Origin: Kingdonia uniflora
Lineage: Eukaryota; Streptophyta; Magnoliopsida; Ranunculales; Circaeasteraceae
DNA: 64,000 nucleotides
NCBI GenBank assembly: GCA_014058105.1
Contig: JACGCM010000393.1
Location: 396,501-460,500 of the forward strand
Direction of reading: 5' to 3'
Shown: piece after piece, positions 1 to 14,404 of the stretch
Layout of the letters: each line of letters starts with the position of its first letter
Numbering within the stretch: the first letter of the stretch is position 1
Notes under the pieces: generated by a model
Told to the model about the DNA's origin: nothing
The model's input: the letters and a program-made list of their open reading frames with translations, nothing else
Databases searched by the model: none
Program-made: the position numbers and the translations under genes

Positions 1-1300
1 CAATTAACATAACACGAGCAAGATCAAGAATATGACGATTTTTCTTTTCCGATTTACCATTTTGCTGCAGAGTTTTTGTATTAGAGGTTTGATGTTCAAT
101 GCTATTGACATTGTAGAATTTGCGAAGACCTTGGGACATAAATTCCCCACATTGATCAGACCGAAAAACTTTAATAGTTTTCCCAAATTGAGTACGAACC
201 ATTGCGGTGAATGTCTGGAAAATAGAGGATACCTCATCTTTGGATTTCATCAAATAAACCCAAGTACACCTTGAAAAATCGTCAATAAACAACATAAAAT
301 AACGAAATCCTAAACTGAAGGTAACTGAGGCAGGACCCCAAACATCCGAATGCATAATATCAAAATAAGAAGTTTTATTAATACTCAACGGATACGTGCT
401 ACAACAATGTTTAGCTAGTTCACACGTCTTACAAGACAAGTCAGACACGGATACTTTAGAAAAGAAAGACGGAAACAAATAACGTAGATACTCAAAGGAA
501 ATATGACCTAAGCGGTGATGCCAACGTAGCACCCGCTTTATATTTTTACTACTAGACATAGATTTTAACTGGATAGCTTGAGGAGAAATTGAAGAGGCAT
601 GTTCATCCAGAAAATAAAGACCACCCTCTTCGCGTCCACTGCCAATCATCTTCCGTGACACCAGATCCTGAAAAATAACATAATCAGGAAAGAAGGTTAT
701 ACTGCAGTTTTTATTTCTGATAATTTTACTAACAAAAAGAAGATTAGTATCCAACTGAAGGGCATCAGGTAAAGAAAGAAAATCTATAATCGGGATACAA
801 CCCTTCCCTGCAATAGGAGTCTCAGTTCTATTGGTAAGACGAACAATCAGTCGCCATGAACTAGAAACATAAGACCGGAAAAGAAAAAAGACATACCAGT
901 TATATTATCGGTTGCACCCGAGTCAACAATCTAAGGCGAAGTTGGAGATGCATAAACACTATTGGCAGATGCGAAGTTACCTGCATGAGAAGCTACCGGT
1001 GTGGTAGACATAGAAAGAAGTTGTCGAAACCTGCTGATTTCATCCTGAGAGAAAACACTAAAGGCCGAAGAATCTGGCACACTAGAGTTGGCAGATAAGT
1101 GTGCTGAGGACTGAGATTGGCGGGGTTGATAACCAGCAGGACGACCGTGCAAATCATGAAAAGTTATCTTTAGATGTCCCCACTTACCACAATAATCACA
1201 CTTCTTTCTCGAGGGGCATGAATCCATGAGATGTAGGAGTAAAAGTATTAGTTCATTTAGCTTCTGGAATGTCTCGATACATGGAAAATTAATCAATTAA
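1..1300 (-). mobile_element. Ty1/copia retrotransposon fragment A (gag end to integrase)
   Basis: Read on the minus strand, this stretch runs from a gag zinc-knuckle region (about 1296-931) through a GAG-pre-integrase stretch (about 540-430, with the HH-CC-type Cys/His residues) into the start of a copia integrase core (about 300-1). The order gag, pre-integrase, integrase is that of Ty1/copia. Stop codons and frame changes break the polyprotein, so it is not functional as read. The reverse transcriptase would lie left of the window. No LTR is seen next to gag: similarity stops near 1300, so the 5' LTR is lost or replaced. Its position just before the MAPK-related module suggests it may have removed the 5' end of that locus, which is an inference. 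Confidence 0.75.
931..1296 (-). pseudogene. Copia gag C-terminal part with a damaged CCHC zinc knuckle
   Basis: A 121-codon open stretch. Around residues 33-46 it has the pattern C-x2-C-x4-H-x4, followed by F where the fourth zinc ligand (C) should be. The segment after it (DLHGRP, then a Ser/Gln-rich stretch) is the usual spacer of plant copia polyproteins before the protease. The lost ligand fits the decayed state of the element around it. It is not a host gene. Confidence 0.6.
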
Positions 1301-1427
1301 AAATGATTATCTCTATTGTTATTCTAAAACTGCTGTTTGGATAAACCGAGGATTGTTTAATCAAGCAAATAAACAACCATTCAATCTAAATAAGCTTTAA
1401 AAAAGAGAGGAACTAAAACCACAATAA

Positions 1428-2816
1428 TTTAGGGGGAGGAGAAGATCAGGGGTGCTGAACGATAGAAGACTTTACCAGAGCAGAAAAGGAGAATATGTTA
1501 TGCAGAATTTGCACTTCATTTACTAAGGGGAAAAAATATATACTGAAATAGCCGACGCACTCCTGAGTTCTATTCCAAGAGTATCTTCAAGATATCACCA
1601 GCCTAGTATTTCTGAAATAGGCTGTAAAGAAAGAAGAAAGAGCAATCATAATCACAACCGCACACCAGACATTACATACCACAAGGATTTAGAGAGATAT
1701 CGCAATAAATGGGGAGAAAGCCATGGGTGCTCAAAAATAAACTATTTCACCATTGGGCAGAAAACTAAAATTGGCTACACCATAAACCTATTCGTGTTCC
1801 ATCTAACACAGAGAAGTACTGATATAGTTCACGCACTTCAAGTACTATTTCAAGTATAAGCTTAAAATAAGTGGTAATTGCTGATTTGAGCCATACTCAA
1901 GAAAAACGATATTAGGAGGCACTAAAATTGCTGTAAAGAAAAAAGAAATAACAATCGCAACCACACCACTATGATTTAGGAGAAAATTCCAATAAAGGGA
2001 GAGAAAACATGGTGCTCAATTTTTCCATGGAGCAGAAACAGAAGAATTCGCTCTCTTTAACCTTAATTTGCAGTCCACCTACCCAAAAGTACTATTCCAA
2101 GTGCATCCTTGATAGAAGAAGTACTTAACGATTCGATCCATACTCTACACCCCCGCACGACTAATGTGCATAATTTCTGCAGCGCAATGTGGAGTTTGTT
2201 GCCTGGCTTTCAGATTTTATCGTTTTTGACACATTTCTTATGCATTGGACGAATTCAAACTTTCATAGATTATTACTTAAGAAGCTAAGTTGGGTTCTAG
2301 GCCATTGCTGTAGAATTTGATATATTATTCTTGAATTTATGTTTAGATTACATCAAACCTCCCTTTATAAAATAGGGGACAACTAAAATAGCAATACTTA
2401 GTACCCGATGTGGGACTAAAGTAGAATGTGTGTGTATCCACACATATACTCCAACAATCGCTTTATCCTATATTTATTTTTTAGAACAATAAAATGTTTA
2501 TTCTATATCAGTTGAGTTTCATTTTTCTTACTTACTGGTTTCAACTTCAACTTCAACTTCAACTTCAACTGGAAATCACAATTGAAGCGGTAATAAGGTC
2601 CAGAAAACGTGTTGGAGATAGCATAGAAAAATGAAACACAAGAAACTTTGCATAATGTTTTTCTCCATCGGGTCTAAAACCTGTGCCTGCTGCCATAATC
2701 AAGTGTCCCCTAGGTTAATCTCCAGCTTTAGTTCAACCTTAGACTTCTGCAAGACTTAAAAGTAATCACCCTCACATAGTTTTTTTTTTTTGTTTAGAGA
2801 TCACATCCTCTCAGTA
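1428..2816 (+). repeat. 1.4-kb module, copy 1 (direct repeat with 14676-16197)
   Basis: This block matches 14,676-16,197 in the same orientation almost base for base. It starts at a purine-rich run (AGGGGGAGGAG) and ends in GATCACATCCTCTCAGTA. Both copies hold a TTCAAC hexamer microsatellite (2539-2569 here) and a segment beginning TGTGGGACTAAAG. No long ORF is conserved. Copy 1 lies 1.6 kb upstream of MAPK 3' exons. Copy 2 lies 170 bp downstream of a MAPK exon-1 fragment inside a CACTA element. The block therefore most likely derives from a 5' intron of the MAPK gene. Confidence 0.85.
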
Positions 2817-3234
2817 AGACACTCAAGAGAGCCAACCAATTTAAGGGACTGCCTAGAACTGAGAATGTAATACATTGAAGAATACAAGAATGGCAATGAT
2901 GGAGCCACGTTACACATACCCGGTGGCTTTAAATAACACACCTCACCAGTAAATATGTAAAGAGCTATTCTTGAGTCACAACTGCAAATCAAGCTATGGT
3001 ATACATACCTATCACTCTAGACTTGGAGAGTCCTATACGTTTGTAAGATATTCATACATCCCCAAAAATATGGAATACATCATAATTTGGACAGTTCACT
3101 TCTGTGCATGAGATGTCGAAGTACCTCTGTTGGTTTTCTTCGATAAGATCGTCTCAGTATCAAATTTTTCATTTTTAGATTGTGCTTACCATATTTTCCA
3201 ATTAGTACTAAAATTTCTGCAATAAGTTAGATAT
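2817..3234. other. Unassigned stretch between module copy 1 and the LTR-like region
   Basis: About 400 bp with no supported gene. MAPK exon 2 would be expected between the module and the exon at 4403. No translation of this stretch resembles the region between subdomains IV and V, so exon 2 appears lost. Confidence 0.5.
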
Positions 3235-5792
<2,558 letters not shown>

Positions 5793-6780
5793 CCGGTTCA
5801 TTACATGTTTTTCGCTTTTGTTTCGTGATCTTTTTGAGTATAAACAGAGTGATTTAGGGAGATAGGTTCTCCCCAATTGTGATTGGTGAGATGTTGTATT
5901 GAGAGAGTGAAAATGGCAAACTTCACGTATACGTATTGAGATGATTTTTATTCCAGCTTCCTTGTTAATCTAATCACAGAGCTGGATTGGCTAGCCTTGG
6001 TTAGGTTGAAATAATATTTTTTTACGGAATGTCTGGCAACACTAAATTCTGATCAAGATACCCTAAAAGTCACTATCCAGCAAAACACAGATGTTGTGAT
6101 GAAACTATACCTACAAGAGCGGATATTATTAAGGGGCGTACCTGTTTCTTGATTTATATTGATTCATGTTGTGAAAGATTACATCTATAGTTTGCATATT
6201 CTCAAACGAATTAACTAAATATAACAATTGAAATAAAAGCATCTTCATACGAAAATGCAGGGAAAATAAAGCATCTCACCTCGTCTTCGACAGCATTATT
6301 AACATAGATGCACCAAAACATCCAAAATCCCCATAGAAGCAAGACACAAATATAAATATCTCAGAATAAAAATAACACAGAGATAAATATCTACAAATAT
6401 AAATAAACAAAATAAAACAGGGAAAGAAGAAAGCAGCACTATATCGCTATAGGAGCCGATAAACTTAGTTCAAAGTTTTTTTATCCTTGTAACGACTTGA
6501 AACATTGAGTACTGGCCCTATTCTTTCTCCAAGAATCGTCAAAGATTCTTCTCCACATTAACATCTCCACATTAAACACGGAAAATAGAGTATCACATCG
6601 GGGTTTACATCGTTATTGACATAAATTCACAAATCAAACCACCAAAATCCCTCTTTATGAAAAAAAGAACTAAAACAATACACAAAATAATAGGATAAAG
6701 GCAGAATAATCAAGCAAGACACGAATATAAATATCTAAACTTCAAATAAACAAAGTAAAAAGGAAAAGAAGAAACCCCAT
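5793..6780. other. 3' flank of the MAPK pseudogene; start of local repeat family
   Basis: No supported gene. From about 6290 the DNA contains the same motif family that fills 33-38 kb (a core TTTACATCGTTATTGACATA at 6604-6623). On the minus strand near 6275-6312 an exon-like sequence encoding YVNNAVEDE ends at a GTGAG donor. These look like remnants of one duplicated minus-strand gene family. Confidence 0.5.
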
Positions 6781-6781
6781 A

Positions 6782-6979
6782 CTATACCGTTATCGGAGCG
6801 GATACACTCAATTCAAAGCTTTTTCGTCGTTGGGAACGACATGAAATTTCAAGTGCTGACCCTATTCTCTGCTTTTGAAGAAGAAGAAGAATCTGCAAAG
6901 CTTCTTCTCCGCTATAACTAAGGTCAGCATTCGAAATTTCAAATCGTTCCGAAGACAAGTCATGCAAGACGTGATACAT
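6782..6979 (-). CDS. Short ORF or first exon of an unrecognised local repeat family
   Basis: A 65-codon ORF on the minus strand, unknown in function. It starts about 65 bp downstream of a good TATAAATA box, with a leader of some 35 nt. A relative lies at 21370-21597: both share an ERFE...SYSG.E core, a run of aliphatic residues, and a C-terminal C-x-SQR segment. Parts of the same C-terminal segment recur upstream of splice donors near 38.0 kb. It may be a full small gene, a first exon, or a decayed fragment; nothing identifies its role. Confidence 0.4.
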   Translation of the reverse strand: MYHVLHDLSSERFEISNADLSYSGEEALQILLLLQKQRIGSALEISCRSQRRKSFELSVSAPITV

Positions 6980-7042
6980 AGAAGCTAAGTTGAAACTTTC
7001 TTTCTCCGTTTTCTTAATTTTGATCCACCCTGAGATCTACCC

Positions 7043-7050
7043 TATTTATA
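7043..7050 (-). promoter_or_regulatory. TATA box (TATAAATA) for the ORF at 6782-6979
   Basis: On the minus strand the perfect plant TATA sequence TATAAATA lies about 65 bp before the ATG. The same box stands before the related first exon at 38310-38604. Confidence 0.5.
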
Positions 7051-7371
7051 TTGAAGCTTGACCCTCATAAAGAGGAGAGAAAACTTATCAACCAAGTATT
7101 CTAGTATAGCCAAACAACCGACCTACTCCACATGACCTGTCAACCAAGTTGTAAAGTTTATATAATTAATCAATTAAATATTAGCTTGTCTAAAGGTAAC
7201 CAAGTAAAATTAGAATTAATTACTGATAATTAAGAGGCAAATAGAGAAGAAGAAAAATGAAACAAGATAAGAAATCGCGGTGAAAGGGGTTACAATTTGG
7301 TCGACCAAAATAGGTACTTCAACAAGATAAGAAAACTATGTAATCTCGGGTACTACTCCAAACAAGATTTT

Positions 7372-7555
7372 GGGCATCCAAAACTGAAGAAGTAGAGAAA
7401 CCAAACTCTCTGTAATTTAGGCACAAAGTTGGGGCACCCAAAAATGAAAAAGTTGAAAAACCAAATTCTCTGTAATTTTGATCGCAAAGTTGGGGCGTCT
7501 AAACCTGAAAAAGTTGAAAAACCCAAACTCTTTGTAATTTGGGGTGCAAAGTCCC
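7372..7555. repeat. About 60-bp tandem repeat, three copies
   Basis: A unit of roughly 60 bp starting GGGCAYCC, containing GAAAAAGTTGAAAAACC and CTCTGTAATTT, occurs at about 7372, 7432 and 7493. The copies differ at many positions. Non-coding. Confidence 0.75.
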
Positions 7556-8779
7556 CAAAATTTGGTCACTCGAAACATAATAAGCTATTTCTCTAACAAA
7601 AACATCAAAAACTCTTTAAAAAAAATTCAAACAACCACTACAAACATAATAACCTATTTTCACAAAAAAATCAAAAAATCAAAAAATCATCAAGTTGAGA
7701 GGAATGAAAAGCACATAAACATCCAAGTGATTATAAAATTCTAATATATGATGGATACATATGTAATTCATGAGATAAAGATCAAAGTCGTGAAGTAAAG
7801 CAGACACACATAAGATGAACATGTACTAGTGTGCGAAATGAGATAGGCATCATATCTTCTTCTTATATACTATTCAAAGTGTTATTGTACATCACCAAGT
7901 CTCGTATAGTCAATTCAATCAATAAGCGGGAAAAGGCAATGGGTGAGATGGAGATGAAAAACATTGATCTATATTCCTGGATCAATGAATAGTGAGGAAA
8001 AAAAGAAAGAAAAATAGGACTCTATGTTCAGAAAATGGATCGTATACGGAGTGAACGTGAGTAAACACAATGGGGACACTATATTTTCAGTGGGATCTTT
8101 CACACCAAGTAGGTAGCCTTTTCCACGTGGTGGCTTTCACACTACTTGTGCAACCCTGCCACGACTTTTTGCTTACCTTTTATCCTTAACATACAAAGTC
8201 TTTTTTTTTTTCTTTTTTCTCCATATCTCTCAATAGCACTTTTCGACCTATATCTCCCTGGAAATATTGTAAATTTTTTTTTAAAATTGGGTTGGATGGA
8301 AGGCTTTATTTCGTTACCGAAGACTCCACCAAAATCGAGAGTTCTCTCCCCCTCACGAAATACTCCATATTCACTATTATCAATACTATAGACCAACGTC
8401 TAGTGAAAGATGAAATGATATCCACTAGACTTTGACCGAACAGAAGAGAATTAAGGTATACAACTTGGGACTTATGACAACTTGATCTCAAAATACCATA
8501 GAATATAGAGAAATGATGTCTATATATATCACCACGCATAGTATTAGATACGTATCAAATATGTAAATGTTTAACTACAAGAGAACATAAGTCGAAGATA
8601 TGAAACCAAGTATCAAAATTAATGAAAGAACATAGTATAATCACTGGAATTAAATATGTCTACGTTCCTAAAAAGAAATTTATATTTTATTACTTTTAAG
8701 ATAAAGAAATACAGTATGTACAGAAGAAGTAGCGAATATTCGAACAAGAAATAGCGATAAACCACTATTATAGCCTACA
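7556..8779. other. No gene recognised
   Basis: AT-rich stretch with several short overlapping ORFs on both strands near 8142-8539. None shows a recognised motif, a credible promoter or exon structure. Confidence 0.5.
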
Positions 8780-9480
8780 AGGGATAAGAAATCACCTGAG
8801 GCCAAAATGGGCGATTTGACCCCTCAAGTCATCCTTCTTAGCCCAAATTCTCTTCAACTCCAGAGGTGGCATTATTTTTGGAAGATTGGACAAAGCTTTC
8901 CATAAAGTGGGAACACTAGAAGCATGTCTAAAATTCAAGTGAGATGACTAATGATAAGAATGTGTTCTTTGGGGAACCCTCCTTGTACCATGAAATGAGA
9001 AGGTAGATGGATCATGGTTAACTGGAGAAGTAAAACTTTTGACAATTATAGATTTTAAATCATGTTGTTTAGTCAAATCAAATCCAAGACCCTACTTCTT
9101 ACCAAATGGTTTTCTATTTTCAAGAAGGTTGCCCAAACTATCGGTGTCATTAATAAAAACTTTGAAATTACTCAATGACTTGTAAAGATCTTGTTCCAAC
9201 TTAGAAATTTGACTAATGAGAAACTCTCATGTGCAGACAAATCGTCACAATTGGATTTAAGAACCTTATTCTCTTTCTTTACTCTTTCCAAATCACAACT
9301 CACATTTTTCAGACTTGACGAGTTCTCATGGAACTCATTTAAAATAAATAAAAAACATTATTGGATTTAAGAGTTTCCATTTCAATCTTGAGTTTCTTTA
9401 TTGCCATTAGAATTTTAATGCTCTCAACATACAACTCACTATATTTTAATTTTGTTTTACAAGGAATTGCGCAATTATGA
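8780..9480 (-). mobile_element. Copia element C: 3' part of gag (coiled-coil and linker)
   Basis: On the minus strand short open pieces read as a Leu/Lys/Glu/Asn-rich coiled coil (KLKIEMETLKSNN), then a linker with GLGF, then a segment with a W-A-K-K-D-D-L-R core. This order is usual for plant copia gag downstream of the UBN2-type domain. Many stops and frame changes. It is probably the continuation of the gag whose first parts lie at 18532-18374 and 12609-12230, separated by later insertions. Confidence 0.55.
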
Positions 9481-9618
9481 GAATAAATACTACTTTTTGC
9501 CATCTTTACAAAATTAGACCAAGGGAACAATAAATTCCAAAATCGATACTGGAAAGAGGAAAAAACCAATTTTGCCCATACTAAAGTTGTAATATTACAG
9601 CAGCAACCACCTATTTTT

Positions 9619-10180
9619 GGGCTCCACAAGTACGAATGTCACATCCGAAACAATAAAAAATTATAAAACTCATTTAAAACTATTATATCAAGCCACGTGT
9701 ACGTGAAATGCAGACATTGTCACCATCTCATGAACTAATTGTCATTTGTTTTAGTAGAGTTTATCCTACCTTTTACCCGATTTGTTATTTGTAAGAAGGC
9801 CTTCTTTCACCAATTTTGTTACTATTTCCCATATTGTTTATAGTTAGGTTTCATGTCCGATTCATAAAAGTTCGCCTAGTTTTTGCGCCAAAAACGATCC
9901 TGATTCATCGAAGAGCTTATTTTTCTTACTCAACGGTAAAAACTGCCACGATTATTTGTCACAAACCGTCTGTGTGACTCCTGCCTACCAAGTGTTTGAT
10001 TAAAGACTGGTACTCTACTCTTTGGGCATGGAGAAAATGATGGTACTCGTAACTCCGGTAGATGGTACTCTCTACTGTACTCAACTCATGGAACAAACGA
10101 TGGCAAATTGTCTGCGCGGCTGCTGCCAACAAAACAATGTCATTTATTGAGTTAAACTCTGGCATTATTTCAGACATCTA
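9619..10180 (+). repeat. Direct repeat, unit 1 (partner 10347-10910)
   Basis: Unit 1 starts with GGGCTCCACAAGTACGAATG and ends near GCCTACCAAGTGTTTGAT. The same order of words occurs at 10347-10910 with an extra stretch of about 180 bp. Both units hold a GCCACGTGT-like E-box. The second lies directly upstream of the ORF at 11043, so the repeat may be a duplicated promoter or terminal region. Confidence 0.65.
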
Positions 10181-10346
10181 TGTCATTTGGTAACAACTAG
10201 TTGTCATAATTAATAACAAATTTTTCATTTGTTCAGCCTACTTTGTCATTTGTTTTATATAACTTTGTCATTATTTCATAAAAATATCAACTACTTGAAT
10301 ATTATAGTAGGTTTCTAGGCTGTGGGCACCATAAGTAAGGCCACAA

Positions 10347-10910
10347 GTAAGGTTGTGGGCTCCACTAGTACGAATGTCACTTCCGAAAAAAAAAATTGAA
10401 TTAATTAAAAATATATTATTACGCCACGTGTCTAATTGTAATTCTTCGATGTACACGTGTCATTACTATTTTGAAACGTGTAAGGTAGACCCTGTCATCA
10501 TTTCATGCATTTGTTATCATTTGTTGCGTAAAAATTTATCTCGCGTTCAACAATCATTTATATTGGATCATACTAACTCTGCCACCATCAATTTATTATT
10601 TGGCATTTGTTTACTATTGTTTAGGGTTAGGTAACATGTGCGATTCACACGAGTTTGTCTTGCTTTTGGTGCCAAAAACCATACCCATTCCTCAAACACT
10701 TTCTTCTTACACGACCACTGTAAATACCGTAAAAACCGTCCCAATTCTACACATCGTGTGTGTGATTGACAACCGTAAAAGCCGTCCCAATCATACAAAT
10801 TATTTTCTCAAATTCGTCGTGATTCTACCCATTGTGTGTGTGCGTGATTTCTGTGTTATTTCAGTGGCAAATCGTCTATGTGACTACTGCCTACCAAGTG
10901 TTTGATTAAA
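10347..10910 (+). repeat. Direct repeat, unit 2 (partner 9619-10180)
   Basis: Second copy of the repeat starting GGGCTCCACTAGTACGAATG. It is longer than unit 1 because of an internal insertion in which GTGTGTG-containing words are themselves repeated. Confidence 0.65.
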
Positions 10911-11042
10911 GTCTATTTTTCTTTCACAATGAGGTCTGATAAAGAAATGAATGAACAAGTTGACGAGGAGAACCAAACGCAGGAGGGTGGAGTCAAGAAT
11001 GGCACCTCCAATGCTAAAAATTAGTTCTCTCAGTGTACAAGT

Positions 11043-12015
11043 GTGGGACTTCACAAAATGTTTGCAACTATGCCTGAAGATGAGAAGGGTGTTCTTCGTA
11101 CCACCCGCTTTATACCGTTACTTCTTATTGATCCAATAGCGACGAAGTCGACGTTGGTTTTGGAAATATTCGATCGTCATCTCGGTGGTATGAAGTTCCA
11201 ATTTGGGGGGACGATAATTAAGATGAAACACATTCATGTTTACCAGATTTTGGGGTTACGTGTCTCTCCAATTGTAAATGAGTTCTTATTTGTTGATCCT
11301 GAACATATAACGAATTTTAGAATGAGACGATTCCCCAAGAAGAAAAATACATATGGGTTGAAGGAAATTGATGGGGCTTTAAAACTGGCAAAATTAGAAA
11401 GACATCATGGTAAGATTCTAATTTGTCATTTGTTTTGTCTGCTTTATCATTGTTCTTCATTGTATTTGTCACCCCGAAAATTTATGTATTGTATTTGCCA
11501 TTTTCGAGTAATTATTTACTGAGGTTCTTATCATTATATTGTGTGATTTTGTTTTGCAGACGATGTTCTTCGATTAAATTTGTTAAAAATTATACTATCA
11601 TTTCTCCTCCCGAATAAGGGGAGAAACGTTGATGTGAGGTATGTTGATCTGGTAGATGATCTAGATCAGTTCAACAGATTCCCCTTGGGTGAGCAAGTCT
11701 ATAATTTATTGTGGAGGCAAATAGTGGAGTTTGCCAAATATCGATCGACCGCTGATAAAAAATCGGATAAAGCTTTATCACTGCACGGATGTACCTAGGT
11801 GTTAATGATATGAGCTTTCCTCTCTATTCCTAGCCTAAAGTTTCTAAGAATGCACGAATCCATACATTTGTTCCCTAAGCTACAGGGATAGAGGATGACA
11901 TCATTTAGGCATCATAAAATTGTAATGTTTAAAAAGGTTTTTGCTAACCCCGACTTGCTGGTAATAGCTATGAAGGCGTCTGAGACTGACATGCGGCAAG
12001 AACTTATGCAATAAG
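11043..12015 (+). pseudogene. DUF1985-like, Ulp1-associated transposon protein (broken)
   Basis: Exon 1 (11043 to about 11409) reads as a basic/hydrophobic protein with FDRHLGG and ILGLRVSP motifs. A plausible GT-AG intron follows, with an acceptor TTTTGCAG near 11560. Exon 2 continues with NLLKIILSFLL, YVDLVDDLDQF and a SLHGCT motif. Directly after SLHGCT a TAG replaces the Trp expected in relatives, and more stops follow. In related plant proteins this domain precedes a SUMO-protease-like C-terminal domain and is carried by Mutator- or CACTA-type elements. No peptidase part is present here. Family assignment is by motif memory, not by a search. Confidence 0.5.
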
Positions 12016-12229
12016 CCATGGTAATCTTCCATTCTTTGTATGATTAATTCATTTTATTGCTTCCTTGTCATTTAATTTTGGTTTCGTATCATTTTATTTG
12101 TTAAGGTTTGGCATTTTGTATTATCTTCTTGTTATTTGTTTGATTTTTTTCTGTTATTATTAAGTCCTTTTTTGTCATATGTTGTATGCCTATTATTATT
12201 GTTAGACTTTTTTCTGTCATTTCTAAGTT

Positions 12230-12609
12230 GCCCTTTGTCATCGTCATCTGTAAGAATATTTAAGAGAAATCACATTCACAATCTAAGGCTATGTGAACCA
12301 TTCACAATCTCAGCATAGAAGTCATCAAAAATTTCATTCTCCTCCATACAAATTAATTCAAATTGATGCGAGCATTTGATGTTTTTGAGACTTAACTGCA
12401 TTAGTACCCTCATGGGTAACTTGAAGGATGTTCCATGCTTCTGGAGCTATTTCATAGGTTGAGATCCTTCAGATCTTCCTCTACAACTCCATACAGAATG
12501 CAATTAAAAGCTATACTATGATATGTTTAGCTACAGCTTTTTCTGAATCATTCCACAATGATTTAGATTTCTTCTCAACGATTCCATTCTCTCCAATAAC
12601 TAAAGGATG
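12230..12609 (-). pseudogene. Copia element C: middle of gag (UBN2-like), left of the CACTA
   Basis: Read on the minus strand from 12609, the sequence continues the gag reading that stops at 18374 on the other side of the CACTA element, once one copy of the ATG duplication is removed. Recognisable pieces include VTHEGTNAV and FDDFYAEIV, spread over more than one frame. The piece ends near 12230, where the DUF1985-type block begins. Confidence 0.7.
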
Positions 12610-12960
12610 CACTACAACAAATACAGGTTTTATGCCATTCAAAAAATGATGTAAAAGAGATTTAATGTCATTTGTACAAATGACGTCGAAGGCAATGACG
12701 TGGAAAGGTAGGGACTAACAACGCCATTAAATAAGTGACGGGGAAAGCTAGGTATTAACGTCATTAATTAAGTGACGTATAAGGGGTTTGAAAAAATAAC
12801 GTTACTGATACCCAATTTCGGCGGCTGATCGACTAGTGTATTCTATTGACATCACTAAATAACATCATTAAAAAATGACATAGTTAAAATCTTTTAACGT
12901 CATATTTGAAGTGACGTGGTAGCGTTTTCATACATCAACAATGACATTTTTAAAATGACA
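12610..12960. repeat. Left subterminal repeat region of the CACTA
   Basis: Short words of the type AATGACGT and AAGTGACG recur about every 40-60 bp on either strand after the terminal repeat. A matching cluster occupies about 18190-18370 at the right end. Such clusters bind the CACTA-encoded TNPA-like protein in known elements. Confidence 0.7.
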
Positions 12961-13739
12961 TCAATACCTCTAAAAATAAAAGTAAAAATAAAAATAAAAA
13001 TAAAATGACATCAATTTGGCTAAATTATATTACTTTCATTCAATACAATGTGTTCAAACTTAATTATTTCATTACTTGAATTTCAGAGCCAAATCACTGG
13101 CAAACCTAACCAATGCACAAAAAGACTAATAAAGCAACCATAAATAAGGGCTTCAGATGTTTTACTGCCATAATGCTTATAACCTTTGAGTGCCTTTGCG
13201 TGTTTCTACTAATCTGGATCAATTTGTAAACCTGTCAAAACATACAAATTAAACTTTAGCTCGGTAAATGTGAGTACACAATAAGATGCTTGCAATCTTA
13301 AAAGAAAAAATAAAATAATATATAACAAGAGAAGAAGAAAAATACTTATTTGTTTTAAGGATTCCACCTCCGTGACAATTATACATTCTGGATCCCCATA
13401 AGTTGCCTATGTCCATCGTTCTTAAGAAATGAAACTAATGTTATAATGACAATTGATTTCACCATAAAATACATATAATTATCTATTGCAGTACGATAGT
13501 TGACTACTTTATTTTTAATGAACACAATAAGTTTCACAAACCTATAATTGTGGATTGAGCTCTAAAAAGAAATATTCTTCAGTTTGCAGTTTCCTATGAT
13601 CTTTTGCCACTGAAGGAAAGGAAGCTCGGGCTATCAAGGTAGTTAAGCAAATCCTGGACTACGTACTTGAAATAGTATTGTCAATATTATAGGGGTCTTA
13701 AAATTATCTTTAAAAATATACCATGCCATGGATGCCTTG

Positions 13740-13982
13740 TTATTCCTTGTGAATCATAGGCAAACAACACATACAAAAGTGCAACGGGTTAAATAGTTTT
13801 AGCATCACATAAAAGAAACCAAGCATATATTCCACAATTGTTGAGTTCAAAACTGAGACCAAGATCAATGTGAAATGCGTATCATTTATCTCGGGTATGA
13901 GATTGCGCAAGGGAAAGCAACAATTTTGGAGAGCGTCCATGTCAATGTCACCAACTGCATAAACATATAAGAGTGAGTTCAA
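13740..13982 (-). pseudogene. Possible Ulp1-like peptidase remnant inside the CACTA
   Basis: An 80-codon minus-strand ORF. A segment near residues 32-52 reads INDTHFTLILVSVLNS, with a His in the position and hydrophobic setting of the catalytic His of C48 peptidases. Downstream on the minus strand the frame is broken. Some CACTA and Mutator elements carry such a domain, so it may be original cargo. The match is short and weak. Confidence 0.25.
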
Positions 13983-14109
13983 TGTACTGTAAGGACAAAC
14001 TAATCAACGCATTATAATGGGTAAAAGTGAGATAATATTTTTTCATATTCTAGGTTAAGAATGTTGAAGTTGCTGAGCAACTTTCATTAAAAATGGTTTG
14101 ATGAACTTA

Positions 14110-14290
14110 TAACGACATAGGGAGTCGTTCGAACGAAAAACACTATGGGCCAAAATTCTAGGGAGATAAAGCAATCGTTCGAACGAACTATCAAGTCGTT
14201 CGAATGACTTTGGACTTCTAGGCCAAATTCCAGAGAGGTAAGACAGTCCTTCAAACGACTCTCAACTCGTTCAAACGACTCTCAATAGTC
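14110..14290 (+). repeat. LTR-related fragment with TCGTTCGAACGA-type palindromes
   Basis: Inside the CACTA, four to five copies of the palindrome-like word TCGTTCGAACGA and variants alternate with a CTAGG-containing spacer. The arrangement resembles the U3 part of the LTR at 47392-47855. About 350 bp further on (14640-14676) the CACTA also holds a sequence ending in GTATTGTGGATTA, which matches that LTR's 3' end. Confidence 0.55.
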
Positions 14291-14404
14291 AGCCCCACAA
14301 GTTTGCCCAGCAAAAGATAAATAAATCATTTCTCATTTAAAATCTTATAAGGTGTTCACGGTATTCTTATTGCATTTGGGCAAAAAATTTAAAGACGGGA
14401 AAAA

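Larger units (their letters stand above)
9614..12250 (+). mobile_element. Transposon-like insertion carrying a DUF1985/Ulp1-associated ORF
   Basis: This block separates two pieces of one copia gag, which suggests an insertion of about 2.6 kb. It has a partly duplicated 5' region (9619-10180 and 10347-10910), a long plus-strand ORF broken by an intron, and a 3' region in which TTTGTCATTTG-like words recur. The protein resembles the N-terminal half of plant transposon proteins linked to Ulp1 (C48) peptidases. The boundaries are taken from where copia similarity stops; I could not find clear terminal inverted repeats or a target duplication. Confidence 0.45.
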
